This document shows, in pieces, positions 35,111 through 44,874 of a stretch of 64,000 nucleotides of DNA (its first letter is position 1; every line of letters begins with the position of its first letter). The DNA is from Flavobacteriia bacterium 40-80. GTDB lineage: Bacteria > Bacteroidota > Bacteroidia > Flavobacteriales_D > Crocinitomicaceae. The notes under the pieces were generated by a model, which saw only the letters and a list, made by a program, of their open reading frames with translations, ran no database searches and was not told the DNA's origin. The stretch is from contig MKVF01000021.1 in NCBI GenBank assembly GCA_001899145.1, positions 248,001 to 312,000 of the forward strand, written 5' to 3'. Both the position numbers and the translations under genes were made by a program.

Positions 35111-35971
35111 TTATTTAATGATATTAAGTAAATATTCTCCGTATCCTGACTTTAATAACGGTTGTGCCAGCTCACGAAGCTGATCTTTCGTAATAAAGCC
35201 TTTTCGGTAAGCGATCTCTTCTATACATCCGATTTTCAAACCCTGGCGGTCTTCAATCACCTGTACAAATTGCCCGGCCTGCATTAACGAAGCGAAAGTG
35301 CCGGTATCCAGCCATGCTGTGCCCCGGTTTAAAACCCCAACTTTCAGCTTTCCTCTGCGTAAATATTCTGCATTTACATCTGTGATTTCGTATTCGCCGC
35401 GAGCTGAAGGCTTTAAGCTTTTTGCAATTTCAACTACATCATTGTTATAGAAATACAATCCCGGAACAGCATAATTTGACTTTGGCTGCTTTGGTTTTTC
35501 TTCAATGGAAACAGCGTTGAAGTGTGCATCAAATTCCACCACACCATAACGTTCAGGATCGGAAACATGATAAGCGAAAACAGCTCCTCCTTCAGGATGA
35601 AGATGCTCACTTAATAAGTTACCCATTCCAACACCATAGAAAATATTGTCTCCCAAGATCAATGCAACCGGGTCTGTTCCGATAAATTCTTCTCCGATCA
35701 CGAACGCTTGCGCAAGTCCGTTTGGAGTTTCCTGAATTTTATATTCAAACCGGCATCCATATTTCTTTCCGTCTCCCAATAACTTTTGAAACAAAGGCAT
35801 ATCATGGGGAGTGGAAATAATTAAAATTTCCCGTATTCCGGCATTCATCAGAACCGATAGCGGATAGTAGATCATCGGTTTGTCATAGATGGGCATTAAT
35901 TGCTTGCTGATAGCTAATGTCAATGGATGCAAACGCGTACCGGATCCGCCGGCCAGAATAATTCCTTTCAT
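35111..35971 (-). CDS. rmlA: Glucose-1-phosphate thymidylyltransferase
   Basis: Makes dTDP-glucose, first step toward dTDP-rhamnose and related sugars. The 286-residue protein has the nucleotidyltransferase start [16 protein letters not shown], then [27 protein letters not shown], and [20 protein letters not shown]-like text, all of the RmlA group. rmlB, rmlC and rmlD are not adjacent. Instead it lies between an RND transporter (16 bases) and a polyprenyl synthase (2 bases) in an apparent five-gene operon. Confidence 0.95.
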   Translation of the reverse strand: MKGIILAGGSGTRLHPLTLAISKQLMPIYDKPMIYYPLSVLMNAGIREILIISTPHDMPLFQKLLGDGKKYGCRFEYKIQETPNGLAQAFVIGEEFIGTDPVALILGDNIFYGVGMGNLLSEHLHPEGGAVFAYHVSDPERYGVVEFDAHFNAVSIEEKPKQPKSNYAVPGLYFYNNDVVEIAKSLKPSARGEYEITDVNAEYLRRGKLKVGVLNRGTAWLDTGTFASLMQAGQFVQVIEDRQGLKIGCIEEIAYRKGFITKDQLRELAQPLLKSGYGEYLLNIIK

Positions 35972-35987
35972 GGATGGGTTATTTTAG

Positions 35988-38633
35988 TCAGTTCAGTTTG
36001 TCAATATCGTCGCTCTCCTCCTCTTCACGTACCTGGAGATTATCCAGCTCAATATCTTCCTCTTCGTCGTAAATTTCAAAATAAGGTTCATTGAATGATT
36101 CGCTTGTAACGTATTTTTCCAGAGAAAGCAACAGGGAAGGCAAAATCAGCACGTTTGTAAACGTACCGACCAGAATCGCTAAGGATACCAGCATTCCCAT
36201 GGCTTTTGTTCCTCCGAACTGGGAGAAATAAAACATGCTGAATCCAAAGAATAAAACGATGGATGTATAAACAATTCCAAGACCTGTTTCACGCAGTGAT
36301 TTGATAATCGTGTATTTGATATCCCATTTTCTGGTGCGCATTTCCTGGCGGTATTTTGCCAGGAACAGAATCGCATTATCGACAGTAATACCGAGCGCGA
36401 TACCAAATACCAGTAACGTGGAAGGTTTCAGATCCACATGGAAGAATCCCATAAATCCGGCGATAAAGATTAGCGGAATGATATTCGGAATCATGGAAAT
36501 AACAGTCATTTTCCACGAATTGAACAATAAGGACATCAGCGCAGAAATGGTAATGATCGCAAAGACAATACTTTCAACCATATTAATAAAGAGGTATTTT
36601 GTCCCTTCGGCAGCGACCACGGAAGTACCTGTAACAGCAGAATCATAGTATTCGCTGTCCAAAGCGGCTCTCAGCTTTCTGTTAAAGTAAGGCTTGGAAT
36701 AATATTCTTTAATTTTTTCAGGATTCATGTCAAATTGATACTGCAGCTCGTCATTTCCGCTGCTGATCTGATGTGTCAGAGAATTCTGAACATAGCTGTA
36801 GTTTCCTAGAATAGAGTCGATATATTCCTGCTTCCCGCTTTCAACCAGCCCGTAAAGACGTTCTAATTCTTTTTTGTCAGGATTTAGAACAGAATCAATT
36901 TTTCCTTTAATAATTTCTACTTTGTCGCGGACCTCAGCGGAACCCAAATCTTTCATTTGAGTACGGATCCGGATGGTCGTATTGAGCGTATCAATTAATT
37001 CTTTAAGACTGAAAGCAGCTCCATTCGCATTGGTTATGTCGAACTTTTCAATGTATTTTTTAAGCTTCAGCTTGTCTCTGTTGGAAATGATCCGATAATA
37101 TTCAGGATCATTATCATACATTGCCATATTGATCACTTTCAGGAAGTCAACATACGACAAGGATTTGGAAAACAATGAATCGTTATAGATCATGTTCTGT
37201 ACGGATTCAATTTTTTCCAGTGTTTCATTTTTAAATAATCTGCCGGGAGTTTTATAATTTACCAGGATTTCAAATGGAATGGTACCACCGAACGATTTTT
37301 CAACATATTTCAGGTCTTTGAGAATCTGGTCGCTTTTTGGAAGATCGCTCGTTAAATTTCCGGTTGCTTTGATTTTCAGAGAGCCCAGGATGAAAATTAC
37401 GGAAAGAATTATAGATACGACGTAAATGGCTGTTCTGTGATGTGTTACCAGGTTGACAATAATATCCAGCATTTTTGTGGAGGATTCACGGTCAAGGTGT
37501 GCAAGGTGCCTTTCCTTCGGGTCTGCTGAATAGCTGATCGCAATGGGAATCAGGCACAATGAAAGAACAAACACTACCATGATATTCAGCGAAGAAATAA
37601 TACCAAACTCCATTAATTTTTCGGAGCTTGTAAACGTACAGAAACCTATTGCTGTTGTTAAATTGGTTAAGAATGTTGCACCGCCTATTTTTTTGATCAT
37701 GGAGCTCGTTGCCCGTATTTTGTTTCTGCTGATCCGGTATTCCTGGTGAAAACGGGTGTAAAAGAATACGGAATTCGGAACACCGACCACAATCATCAGT
37801 GGAGGAATCAGCGCCATCATCACGGATAATTTAAAATCGAACAGGCCGATAGTTCCGAGCGCCCAGATAACGGAGATGACAATTACAGCGACACAGATCA
37901 TTACTACCTTGAAAGAACGGAAGAAGTAATAGATCAAAACACAGGAAGCGGCCAGCGCCAATCCTATAAACAAAAGCATTTCATTGACAATGCGTTTTCC
38001 GATTACAATCCGGATGTGAGGAAGCCCTGCAAAATGCATGTGTCCCAGCTCTTTTTCGTATGTATCTGCAAATTTTTCAAGCGCTAAGACGAAATCCTGT
38101 TTCGTTTGATCCGCCAGATAATTCTCATCCAGCCCTATCATCATTAATGAGATATGAGTGGAATCATTGTAAAGCAGGTGATCATAAATAGGATTTTTCT
38201 TTACTTCTCTCCGGATAGAATCAATGGATTTTTCTGTAAATGTCGGATCAGAATAGATTTTTTTAGCTTCGAATTTCTCATCGGCTTTATTATCATTAAT
38301 TGTAAAGAGCGTAGCTTCTGATATGACACTCAGTACACCATCCATTTTTAAAATGGAATCACCTAATTCTTTCCACTTTTTGAAATTCTTTTCTGTGTAA
38401 AGTTTTTTATTATCAATTGCAATGACAAGTGTTGATCCGTCTTCTCCGAACTGTTCTTTAAACTTCAGATACTGCATCTGAACTTCGGAGTCTTTTGGTA
38501 AGGTATTGCCGTACTTGTTGTCAATCTTCAGGTTAGTAAGCGCAAAGTACCCGAAGAAAACTGTCAGCAGCAGTATCACAGCTATGATGAACAGCCTGTT
38601 TCTAAGTACAATGTTTCCTATCTTTTGCCACAT
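35988..38633 (-). CDS. RND/MMPL family transporter
   Basis: 881 residues in the duplicated RND layout: one TM segment at the N-terminus (about 13-32), a periplasmic domain, five TM segments near 215-375, a second first-TM at about 400, a periplasmic domain and five TM segments near 680-835. The acidic tail is Glu/Asp-rich. It resembles the MMPL and SSD-containing exporters rather than the AcrB drug pumps, and no membrane-fusion or TolC partner is nearby. It may export lipids or hopanoid-like molecules, as some relatives do; this is inference. It heads the five-gene minus-strand run. Confidence 0.87.
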   Translation of the reverse strand: MWQKIGNIVLRNRLFIIAVILLLTVFFGYFALTNLKIDNKYGNTLPKDSEVQMQYLKFKEQFGEDGSTLVIAIDNKKLYTEKNFKKWKELGDSILKMDGVLSVISEATLFTINDNKADEKFEAKKIYSDPTFTEKSIDSIRREVKKNPIYDHLLYNDSTHISLMMIGLDENYLADQTKQDFVLALEKFADTYEKELGHMHFAGLPHIRIVIGKRIVNEMLLFIGLALAASCVLIYYFFRSFKVVMICVAVIVISVIWALGTIGLFDFKLSVMMALIPPLMIVVGVPNSVFFYTRFHQEYRISRNKIRATSSMIKKIGGATFLTNLTTAIGFCTFTSSEKLMEFGIISSLNIMVVFVLSLCLIPIAISYSADPKERHLAHLDRESSTKMLDIIVNLVTHHRTAIYVVSIILSVIFILGSLKIKATGNLTSDLPKSDQILKDLKYVEKSFGGTIPFEILVNYKTPGRLFKNETLEKIESVQNMIYNDSLFSKSLSYVDFLKVINMAMYDNDPEYYRIISNRDKLKLKKYIEKFDITNANGAAFSLKELIDTLNTTIRIRTQMKDLGSAEVRDKVEIIKGKIDSVLNPDKKELERLYGLVESGKQEYIDSILGNYSYVQNSLTHQISSGNDELQYQFDMNPEKIKEYYSKPYFNRKLRAALDSEYYDSAVTGTSVVAAEGTKYLFINMVESIVFAIITISALMSLLFNSWKMTVISMIPNIIPLIFIAGFMGFFHVDLKPSTLLVFGIALGITVDNAILFLAKYRQEMRTRKWDIKYTIIKSLRETGLGIVYTSIVLFFGFSMFYFSQFGGTKAMGMLVSLAILVGTFTNVLILPSLLLSLEKYVTSESFNEPYFEIYDEEEDIELDNLQVREEEESDDIDKLN

Positions 38634-38662
38634 AATTATAAAAAGTCAAAATTGCGAATTTA

Positions 38663-38670
38663 CAAAATTA
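38663..38670 (-). promoter_or_regulatory. -7 element for the RND-rmlA-idi run
   Basis: TAATTTTG on the minus strand, an exact TAnnTTTG match, 29 bases before the RND transporter ATG and just past the S9 peptidase stop. Confidence 0.5.
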
Positions 38671-38681
38671 TTATTGATGGA

Positions 38682-40703
38682 TTATTTTTTCAGGTCTTCT
38701 TCCAGCCATTTGTAAAATTCATTGTGCCAGATAACGGCATTTTGCGGGGAATTAACCCAATGTCCCTCGTTGGAAAATAACAGTAATTTAGATTTTAATC
38801 CTCTTAATCTGGCAGCCTGATAAGCTTGCAGGCCTTCTCCGACAGGAACGCGGAAATCCAGCTCACCATGAATGACCATGATCGGAGTGTCCCAGTTTTG
38901 CACATAGTTGTGAGGGCTGTTCTTCTGATAATATTCTTTGTTTTCAGGCAGCCAGTAAGGACCTTTATTGTCCCAGTTGGCAAAGAACAGCTCTTCTGTT
39001 GTTCCATACCAGCTTTCTAAATTGAACAAACCGCAGTGAGAAATAAACGTTTTAAATCTTTTTTCATGAACACCTGCCAGGAAATAAACCGAATACCCGC
39101 CGTAAGATGCTCCTACAGCTCCCATACGAGTTCTGTCCACGTAAGGCTTTGCAGCTGCATCATCCGTTGCAGAGAGGTAATCTCTGATGGATTGTCCTCC
39201 CCAGTCTTTTGAAATAGCTTCATTCCATTCTTTGCCGAATCCCGGAAGACCGCGGCGATTAGGCGCAACAACCACATATCCCTGACTAGCCATTAGCATC
39301 AGATTCCACCGGTAAGAGAAGAACTGGCTGACCATGCTTTGCGGACCGCCCTGACAATACAACAATGCAGGATAAGCTTTTGTGCTGTCAAAATTTGGGG
39401 GTAACACATGCCATACAAGCATTTCTTTTCCGTCGGTTGTTTTGACCCATGTTTCTTTTACGGTTGGTTTTGTAATTGTTTTTAAATATGCTTCGTTCAC
39501 GTTGGTGAGCTGCTGTACTTTTTTGGATTTTAAATCGATCTGAAATAAATCTGTTGGCTCAATCATTGACTGGCGTGTGGCAATCAGGCTGTTTTTGCTT
39601 AATGCCAATCCGGTGTAATCCGCGATCGTTGTCGTGATCTGTGTTAGTTTTTTCGTTTCAAGATCGATCTCGAAGATCTGCTCACAACCTTTGTGAGGAG
39701 CGATAAAATAGATTTTTTTGTCTCCTATTACGAAATTGCTGACCGTAATATCTTCTCCTTCTGTAAGATTGACATACTTCTGAGTTGCCGGCTGATATAA
39801 AATAATATCGTTTTTATCAGACTCGTAACCCTCGTTTTTCATCTGTAGCCACGCAACATATTTACCGTCTTTTGAAACAACCGGGGCATTGTCATATCCT
39901 TTATTGGTTACTGAAAGGTTGTTTGTTTGTTTTGTATCAATATTGTAGGCATAGATATCGGTATTTGTAGAAAGCGCAAAATCTTTTCCGATTTTATTTT
40001 TCATGCTGTAATAGATCGTCTTGTTATCGGGACTGACAGCAATAGACTCGCTGCCGCTGAAAGGCGGATTTACCTTATCAATAGCAGAAACCGGAGCGAT
40101 TGCTGTTTTGCTTCCTTCCGTTACTTTATTGTTCAAACGAACAACGTACAGTTGTTTGAAATTTTCATCGTTCCAGTAGTTCCAGTGGCGATACATCAGA
40201 TCATCGTAGATTCTTGCACGGTTTTTCTTTAATTCAGGATACAGGTCGCTGACATTTTTAGTAATTTTTTCATCAAGGATTAATACTAAAAGGGAGCCGT
40301 CATCAGAGATTTTAAAGCCATCTATGCCATTCTCTTCATTGGTAATCTGCCGTTTATTGTTTCCGGAAGCATCCATGTTCCACACCTGGAAACCATTTTT
40401 TTCATTTGAAATATACCAGATCGAATTGTCATTGGTCCATTGAAAATCAAAACGGACAGTTTTTTCATTATCAGTAATAGCAGCGTATTTTTTGTTCTTC
40501 AAATCATAGATGTATGCATTACCGTAAACTTTATCTTCTTCTATGTTTGCCTGTTTAATTTCAAACAGCACTTTGGTTTCATCCGGTGATACTGTTCCTC
40601 CGGAAAGTCGGTTCAGCTCGAGCAGCTTGTTAATTGTTAAGACATTTTGGGCGTTAGAAAGGTGGGCAAGTAAAAACGTAAAAACAATTATTATTTTTTT
40701 CAT
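38682..40703 (-). CDS. S9 family prolyl oligopeptidase-like peptidase
   Basis: 673 residues with a signal peptide ending near LSNAQ, so periplasmic or exported. A beta-propeller-like region (about 30-410) with repeats of WD/TolB type precedes the alpha/beta-hydrolase domain. The Ser nucleophile is in GASYGGYS, Asp in HGELDFRVP, and His in NEGHWV. The arrangement fits dipeptidyl peptidase/acylaminoacyl peptidase relatives that cut short peptides from nutrient proteins. It lies downstream of the glmS terminator and has its own transcription start, presumably in the 40704-40722 gap or inside it. Confidence 0.93.
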   Translation of the reverse strand: MKKIIIVFTFLLAHLSNAQNVLTINKLLELNRLSGGTVSPDETKVLFEIKQANIEEDKVYGNAYIYDLKNKKYAAITDNEKTVRFDFQWTNDNSIWYISNEKNGFQVWNMDASGNNKRQITNEENGIDGFKISDDGSLLVLILDEKITKNVSDLYPELKKNRARIYDDLMYRHWNYWNDENFKQLYVVRLNNKVTEGSKTAIAPVSAIDKVNPPFSGSESIAVSPDNKTIYYSMKNKIGKDFALSTNTDIYAYNIDTKQTNNLSVTNKGYDNAPVVSKDGKYVAWLQMKNEGYESDKNDIILYQPATQKYVNLTEGEDITVSNFVIGDKKIYFIAPHKGCEQIFEIDLETKKLTQITTTIADYTGLALSKNSLIATRQSMIEPTDLFQIDLKSKKVQQLTNVNEAYLKTITKPTVKETWVKTTDGKEMLVWHVLPPNFDSTKAYPALLYCQGGPQSMVSQFFSYRWNLMLMASQGYVVVAPNRRGLPGFGKEWNEAISKDWGGQSIRDYLSATDDAAAKPYVDRTRMGAVGASYGGYSVYFLAGVHEKRFKTFISHCGLFNLESWYGTTEELFFANWDNKGPYWLPENKEYYQKNSPHNYVQNWDTPIMVIHGELDFRVPVGEGLQAYQAARLRGLKSKLLLFSNEGHWVNSPQNAVIWHNEFYKWLEEDLKK

Positions 40704-40717
40704 GATTTTAGTTAAAA

Positions 40718-40743
40718 GTAAAAAGCTGACTTTCGGTCAGCTT
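40718..40743 (-). terminator. Rho-independent terminator of glmS
   Basis: AAGCTGAC (40723-40730) pairs with GTCAGCTT (40736-40743) around a TTTCG loop. On the minus strand it runs into TTTTTAC, directly after the glmS stop. Confidence 0.82.
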
Positions 40744-40749
40744 CGATTT

Positions 40750-42594
40750 TTATTCTACAGTAACTGATTTTGCTAAATTTCTCGGCTGATCCACGTTACA
40801 GCCTCTCATTACAGCGATATGGTAAGAGAGAATTTGCAGTGGAATGGTTGCCAGCAAAGGTACGAGATGCTCGTCTGTTTCCGGGATTTCAATATAATGA
40901 TCGGATAACTCTTTTACCTGGACATCTCCTTCTGTGACAATGGAAATAATCTTTCCTTTCCGGGCTTTCACTTCCTGGATATTGCTTACTACCTTTTCAT
41001 AGGAAGTACCTTTTGTAGCAATGACAAATACAGGCATTTCTTCATCGATCAGAGCAATAGGACCGTGTTTCATCTCTGCGGCAGGATAGCCTTCAGCGTG
41101 AATGTAAGAGATCTCTTTTAATTTCAGAGCTCCTTCCAAAGCGACAGGGAAAGATGAACCGCGACCTAAATAAAGCGCGTTTGTCGCCTGATGATAAATA
41201 TGAGCGATTTCTTTGATCTTATCGTTGGATTCCAGAATACGCTGAACTTTGTCGGGAATTCGTTCCAGCTCGGCCGTTAATTGATGAAATTCAGAGCGGG
41301 AAAGTGTTCCGCGGATGTGTGCCAGGCGTAATGCCATTAAAGTCAGCACGGTTACCTGAGCCGTAAATGCTTTTGTAGAAGCAACACCTATTTCAGGACC
41401 TGCGTGTGTATAGGAACCTGCGTGTGTTGCCCTGGACACGGATGAACCGACAACATTCGTAATTCCCAGCACTTTTGCACCTTTTTGTTTCGCCAGCTCG
41501 ATCGCAGCTAAAGTATCTGCGGTTTCACCGGATTGTGTAAGGGCGATGACAATATCATTTTCATTAATGATCGGATTCCGGTAACGGAACTCGGAAGCAT
41601 ATTCAACTTCCACATTGATTCTCGCCAGATCTTCAATCAGGTATTCACCTACCTGGCATGCGTGCCAGGAAGTGCCACAGGCAACCATTACCAGCCTGTT
41701 AGCGTGGATTAAACGCTGCTCGTAATCTTTCAGACCACCAAGCTGCACCCATCCTTCCTCGCTGTTCAGACGGCCTCTGAAGCAATCTCTTATCGAACGC
41801 GGCTGCTCAAATATCTCTTTCAGCATAAAGTGCTCAAATCCTCCTTTTTCAAGGGATTCGATCTGCATTTCAAGTTCCTGAACGTAAGGAGATTTTTCCT
41901 GATTCTTTATGTTGATGATTTTCAATCCTTCTTTTAAGCTTACGGTAGCTATCTCTTCATCGTTAAGATATACGACCTGCTTTGTATATTCGATGATCGG
42001 CGTTGCATCTGAAGCTAAGTAGAAATCGTTTTCCTGACCGATTCCAACTACCAGCGGGCTACTTTTACGTGCGCAAACCAATTGATCCGGATAGTCAGAA
42101 GATAATACTACAATAGCATATGCACCTATAACACTCATAAGTGCCAGACGGACAGCTTCTGCCAGATCAACTCCTTCTTTTTTCAGGATATCATCAATCA
42201 AATGCACTATTACTTCCGTATCTGTCTGTGATTTGAACTCATATCCTCTTGAAATCAACTGTTCTTTGATAGAATCGTAGTTTTCAATAATACCGTTATG
42301 AATGATGGCAATTTTACCATCCATTGATGTATGCGGATGAGAGTTTATATCATTAGGAAGCCCGTGGGTTGCCCAACGCGTATGACCGATTCCTATCTTC
42401 CCGGAAGTATCGAATTGTTTTGCATAATTTTCCAGATCACTGACTTTCCCCTGTTTTTTATACAAGTTGACGTGATTATCTTTTAAAAGTGCAACTCCTG
42501 CACTGTCGTATCCCCTGTATTCTAGGCGTTGTAATCCTTTGATCAGAATTGGGTAGGCTTCTTTATTTCCTATGTATGCTACAATCCCGCACAT
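40750..42594 (-). CDS. glmS: Glutamine-fructose-6-phosphate aminotransferase (isomerising)
   Basis: Makes glucosamine-6-phosphate for peptidoglycan and LPS. The 614-residue enzyme has the Ntn start MCGIVAYIGNKEAYPIL, the glutaminase motif HTRWATHG, and two SIS domains (ACGTSWHA and LGRGSSFPVALEGALKLKE). It ends NLAKSVTVE with the conserved catalytic tail. It lies 7 bases after the DUF4270 gene. I see no glmS ribozyme in the short spacer upstream; such ribozymes are known mainly from Gram-positives. Confidence 0.97.
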   Translation of the reverse strand: MCGIVAYIGNKEAYPILIKGLQRLEYRGYDSAGVALLKDNHVNLYKKQGKVSDLENYAKQFDTSGKIGIGHTRWATHGLPNDINSHPHTSMDGKIAIIHNGIIENYDSIKEQLISRGYEFKSQTDTEVIVHLIDDILKKEGVDLAEAVRLALMSVIGAYAIVVLSSDYPDQLVCARKSSPLVVGIGQENDFYLASDATPIIEYTKQVVYLNDEEIATVSLKEGLKIINIKNQEKSPYVQELEMQIESLEKGGFEHFMLKEIFEQPRSIRDCFRGRLNSEEGWVQLGGLKDYEQRLIHANRLVMVACGTSWHACQVGEYLIEDLARINVEVEYASEFRYRNPIINENDIVIALTQSGETADTLAAIELAKQKGAKVLGITNVVGSSVSRATHAGSYTHAGPEIGVASTKAFTAQVTVLTLMALRLAHIRGTLSRSEFHQLTAELERIPDKVQRILESNDKIKEIAHIYHQATNALYLGRGSSFPVALEGALKLKEISYIHAEGYPAAEMKHGPIALIDEEMPVFVIATKGTSYEKVVSNIQEVKARKGKIISIVTEGDVQVKELSDHYIEIPETDEHLVPLLATIPLQILSYHIAVMRGCNVDQPRNLAKSVTVE

Positions 42595-42601
42595 AAAATT
42601 T

Positions 42602-43945
42602 TCAGTTTAATGTGTAAATAACAGTTAACTTTGGTTTCAGCTTGTATGTCGTATTTTTTCCGTTAAATATAATCCTTTCCGAACTAATAGAATAGTTATT
42701 AGGAATAATATAAAACTTTTGAGTATTAATAGTTCCGTTTATGATATTCTGAGCAACAATTTTTCCGTTTGCATAATCATTAATATCTATAATGTAAGCT
42801 TTAAGAGACTCGTTGTATAAATTCCCGCTTTTTATCGTAACCGGCTTATTATAGTCATTGTTGTTATAATAACCGATCGTCACAGCCGCGCTGGCATAGA
42901 TCTTATCCAGATAATAAGAGGTAAACGGCAGCTGTAATTCGGCAGAATGAATAATTGCATTAGACGGAATATTTTTCAATCCCGGAATTTCAACAACAGC
43001 ACGGATTCCGTAGGCTTGGGCATAGAACTCTTTTTCTCCAAGTGATGCATTCGCGAGCAATTGCTCTACTTTTGTTCCTGACCGGTCAATATCCACATGA
43101 TTAAAAAAGACACCTTTATTGTTAATAAGGTATTTGAATGACTTCGCAACATTATCCTGGTCTCTGTAATAAACAGTCAGTCCGGAGTTGATGGAAGTCA
43201 GAGAAAAGTAATAAACCGCACCTTTTCCGGATACAGGATTGTAGTCGGTTACTTTTACATAAAGTCCTTTGAAGAAATTTTTAAAGGCATCCTGTGATTC
43301 ATAATATCCCTGATTTGCTCCATCAATAAGATGTTGGCCAAAGGTTGGCTTTAGACGGATTCTCAAATGTGCTGTTAATGTATCTGTTCCGACAATTGTT
43401 TTGGATGCCGGTTTGGGAAGCATTGTTTCAAAGCCGCTTTCAACAAGATTCTCAGTATTATGATGTACTGTTGAAAACTGATACATCGTATCACCTACGG
43501 CCATTAAATCAGACAACTCATACACTTCAACCTGGATATTTTCCGGTGTTCCGTAGTAACCGCTGTACTGCATTGAAAAAACAACGGAATCCACTGTCTG
43601 GGAATTGGTGAAATTTGTTGTTCCCGGATTTTGAAGTACCAGATTGGTATAAATTGATGAATTGAACTTTCCGAATGTGGGATCATTGTATATTCCGAAC
43701 AGCACGTTGGAATTATTCGTGCAGCGGATCGAATCCTCCTCGACAGAATAGGTAATAATATCAAAAGTATCTACCAGGACGGAATTGATGCCGTATTTAG
43801 AATCCAGCAGGTCTTTTCCGTTCGTAAAATCTTTTTTCTTACAACTGGAAATTGCCGCGGAAAAGAACAATAAAAAGAAAAAAGAAGCGGAAAAAATATA
43901 ATTCTCCCGCTTCATAAAATTATCTGAAATGTGTTTTATCTTCAT
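42602..43945 (-). CDS. DUF4270 family lipoprotein
   Basis: 447 residues with a lipoprotein signal peptide (lipobox AAISSC). It starts either at 43945, whose ATG overlaps the upstream gene's TGA, or at the internal ATG 43915. The mature part is beta-rich with SKYGINSVLVDTFDIITYS and GIYNDPTFGKFNSSIYTNL, which match Bacteroidota DUF4270. The family's function is unknown; outer-membrane or surface location is likely. It sits between the GT5-like gene and glmS, an order I recall as conserved in Flavobacteriia. Confidence 0.87.
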   Translation of the reverse strand: MKIKHISDNFMKRENYIFSASFFFLLFFSAAISSCKKKDFTNGKDLLDSKYGINSVLVDTFDIITYSVEEDSIRCTNNSNVLFGIYNDPTFGKFNSSIYTNLVLQNPGTTNFTNSQTVDSVVFSMQYSGYYGTPENIQVEVYELSDLMAVGDTMYQFSTVHHNTENLVESGFETMLPKPASKTIVGTDTLTAHLRIRLKPTFGQHLIDGANQGYYESQDAFKNFFKGLYVKVTDYNPVSGKGAVYYFSLTSINSGLTVYYRDQDNVAKSFKYLINNKGVFFNHVDIDRSGTKVEQLLANASLGEKEFYAQAYGIRAVVEIPGLKNIPSNAIIHSAELQLPFTSYYLDKIYASAAVTIGYYNNNDYNKPVTIKSGNLYNESLKAYIIDINDYANGKIVAQNIINGTINTQKFYIIPNNYSISSERIIFNGKNTTYKLKPKLTVIYTLN

Positions 43946-44766
43946 GAAACTAATACTTCTTCATTGATGACTCTGTCGAAAAAGTCGGAAAGCTGTTTTG
44001 ACTGGTGCTCTTCAGGGACAAAATCCAGTTTTGCACATGTCGCTTCGTCAAATATTTTCTGGCAGATATCACTTATTTTCTCCGATAGAACGGTAATTCC
44101 GTCAGAATATTTTACGGCTGTGCTTAAAACGTTTTCAAAAGTGGCATCCCCGATTTCCGAAGTAATTTCTTCATCGATCCCATCGAATTTAAGCTTTTCA
44201 GCTAATTGATCATCAAAGTGGTGGTTAAAGCCGAGGTCGTAAAATGATAATACAACTTTTGTATTGGCAAAATGCGGATCTTTATTATATACTTTTTTGA
44301 GATACAAAGGCATCATCATTCCCAGCCAGCCGTGGCAATGGATTACATCCGGCTGCCAGCCCAGCTTTTTAACGGTTTCCAGCACGCCTCTGCAGAAAAA
44401 GATGGAACGTTCATCATTATCGTTAAAATATTTCCCGTCGTCTTCTGAGACAGATTGCTTTCTCTTAAAATATTCTTCGTTGTCAATAAAGTAAACCTGC
44501 ATTTTTGCATTCGGAACGGAAGCAACCTTAATAATCAGCGGATGATCATGGTCGTTGATTACAATATTCATTCCGGACAGACGTATTACCTCGTGAAGCT
44601 GATGTCTTCTTTCGTTGATATTCCCGTAACGTGGTGTGAATACACGAATTTCTTTACCTAAATCCTGGATCCCCTGAGGAATTCTTTTGGCAGAGTAGGA
44701 AAGCTCATTTTTGGGTAAAAAAGGAAAAATTTCTTGTGATATAAATAAAATTCGTTTCTTTTCCAT
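43942..44766 (-). CDS. Half-length glycogen/starch synthase-like protein (GT5 N-domain only)
   Basis: 274 residues aligning with only the N-terminal Rossmann domain of GT5 glycogen synthases (normally about 480): ILFISQEIFPF start, VIHCHGWLGMMMPLYLKK, then VVLSFYDLGF in place of the usual TIHN segment. The ADP-glucose motif KxGGL reads PKNELSYSA, and the C-terminal nucleotide-sugar domain is missing. It therefore probably does not make glycogen. It is coupled to DUF4270 and glmS, hinting at a role in hexosamine or envelope control. This short form seems a Bacteroidota feature rather than a break, since the frame ends cleanly in a 4-base overlap. Confidence 0.8.
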   Translation of the reverse strand: MEKKRILFISQEIFPFLPKNELSYSAKRIPQGIQDLGKEIRVFTPRYGNINERRHQLHEVIRLSGMNIVINDHDHPLIIKVASVPNAKMQVYFIDNEEYFKRKQSVSEDDGKYFNDNDERSIFFCRGVLETVKKLGWQPDVIHCHGWLGMMMPLYLKKVYNKDPHFANTKVVLSFYDLGFNHHFDDQLAEKLKFDGIDEEITSEIGDATFENVLSTAVKYSDGITVLSEKISDICQKIFDEATCAKLDFVPEEHQSKQLSDFFDRVINEEVLVS

Positions 44767-44795
44767 AGGAATACTCGAGTTTCTAAAAATCCTTG

Positions 44796-44803
44796 CAAAA
44801 ATA
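44796..44803 (-). promoter_or_regulatory. -7 element for the GT5-like/DUF4270/glmS run
   Basis: TATTTTTG on the minus strand, an exact TAnnTTTG match, 29 bases before the ATG at 44766. It is back to back with the panC -7 element. Confidence 0.55.
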
Positions 44804-44836
44804 CAACAAAAATGGCTAAAACTGTAAAAAAAGATT

Positions 44837-44844
44837 TAGTTTTG
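44837..44844 (+). promoter_or_regulatory. -7 element for panC
   Basis: TAGTTTTG is an exact TAnnTTTG match 30 bases before the TTG at 44875. It lies inside the frame that would be used if ATG 44812 were the start, which argues for the TTG. Confidence 0.5.
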
Positions 44845-44874
44845 TCCGCTTGTGTAGAAATTAATTGCTGTAAA

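Noticed and set aside
42595-42601. glmS ribozyme upstream of glmS
   Set aside because: Only 7 bases separate glmS from the DUF4270 stop, and no ribozyme core is seen.
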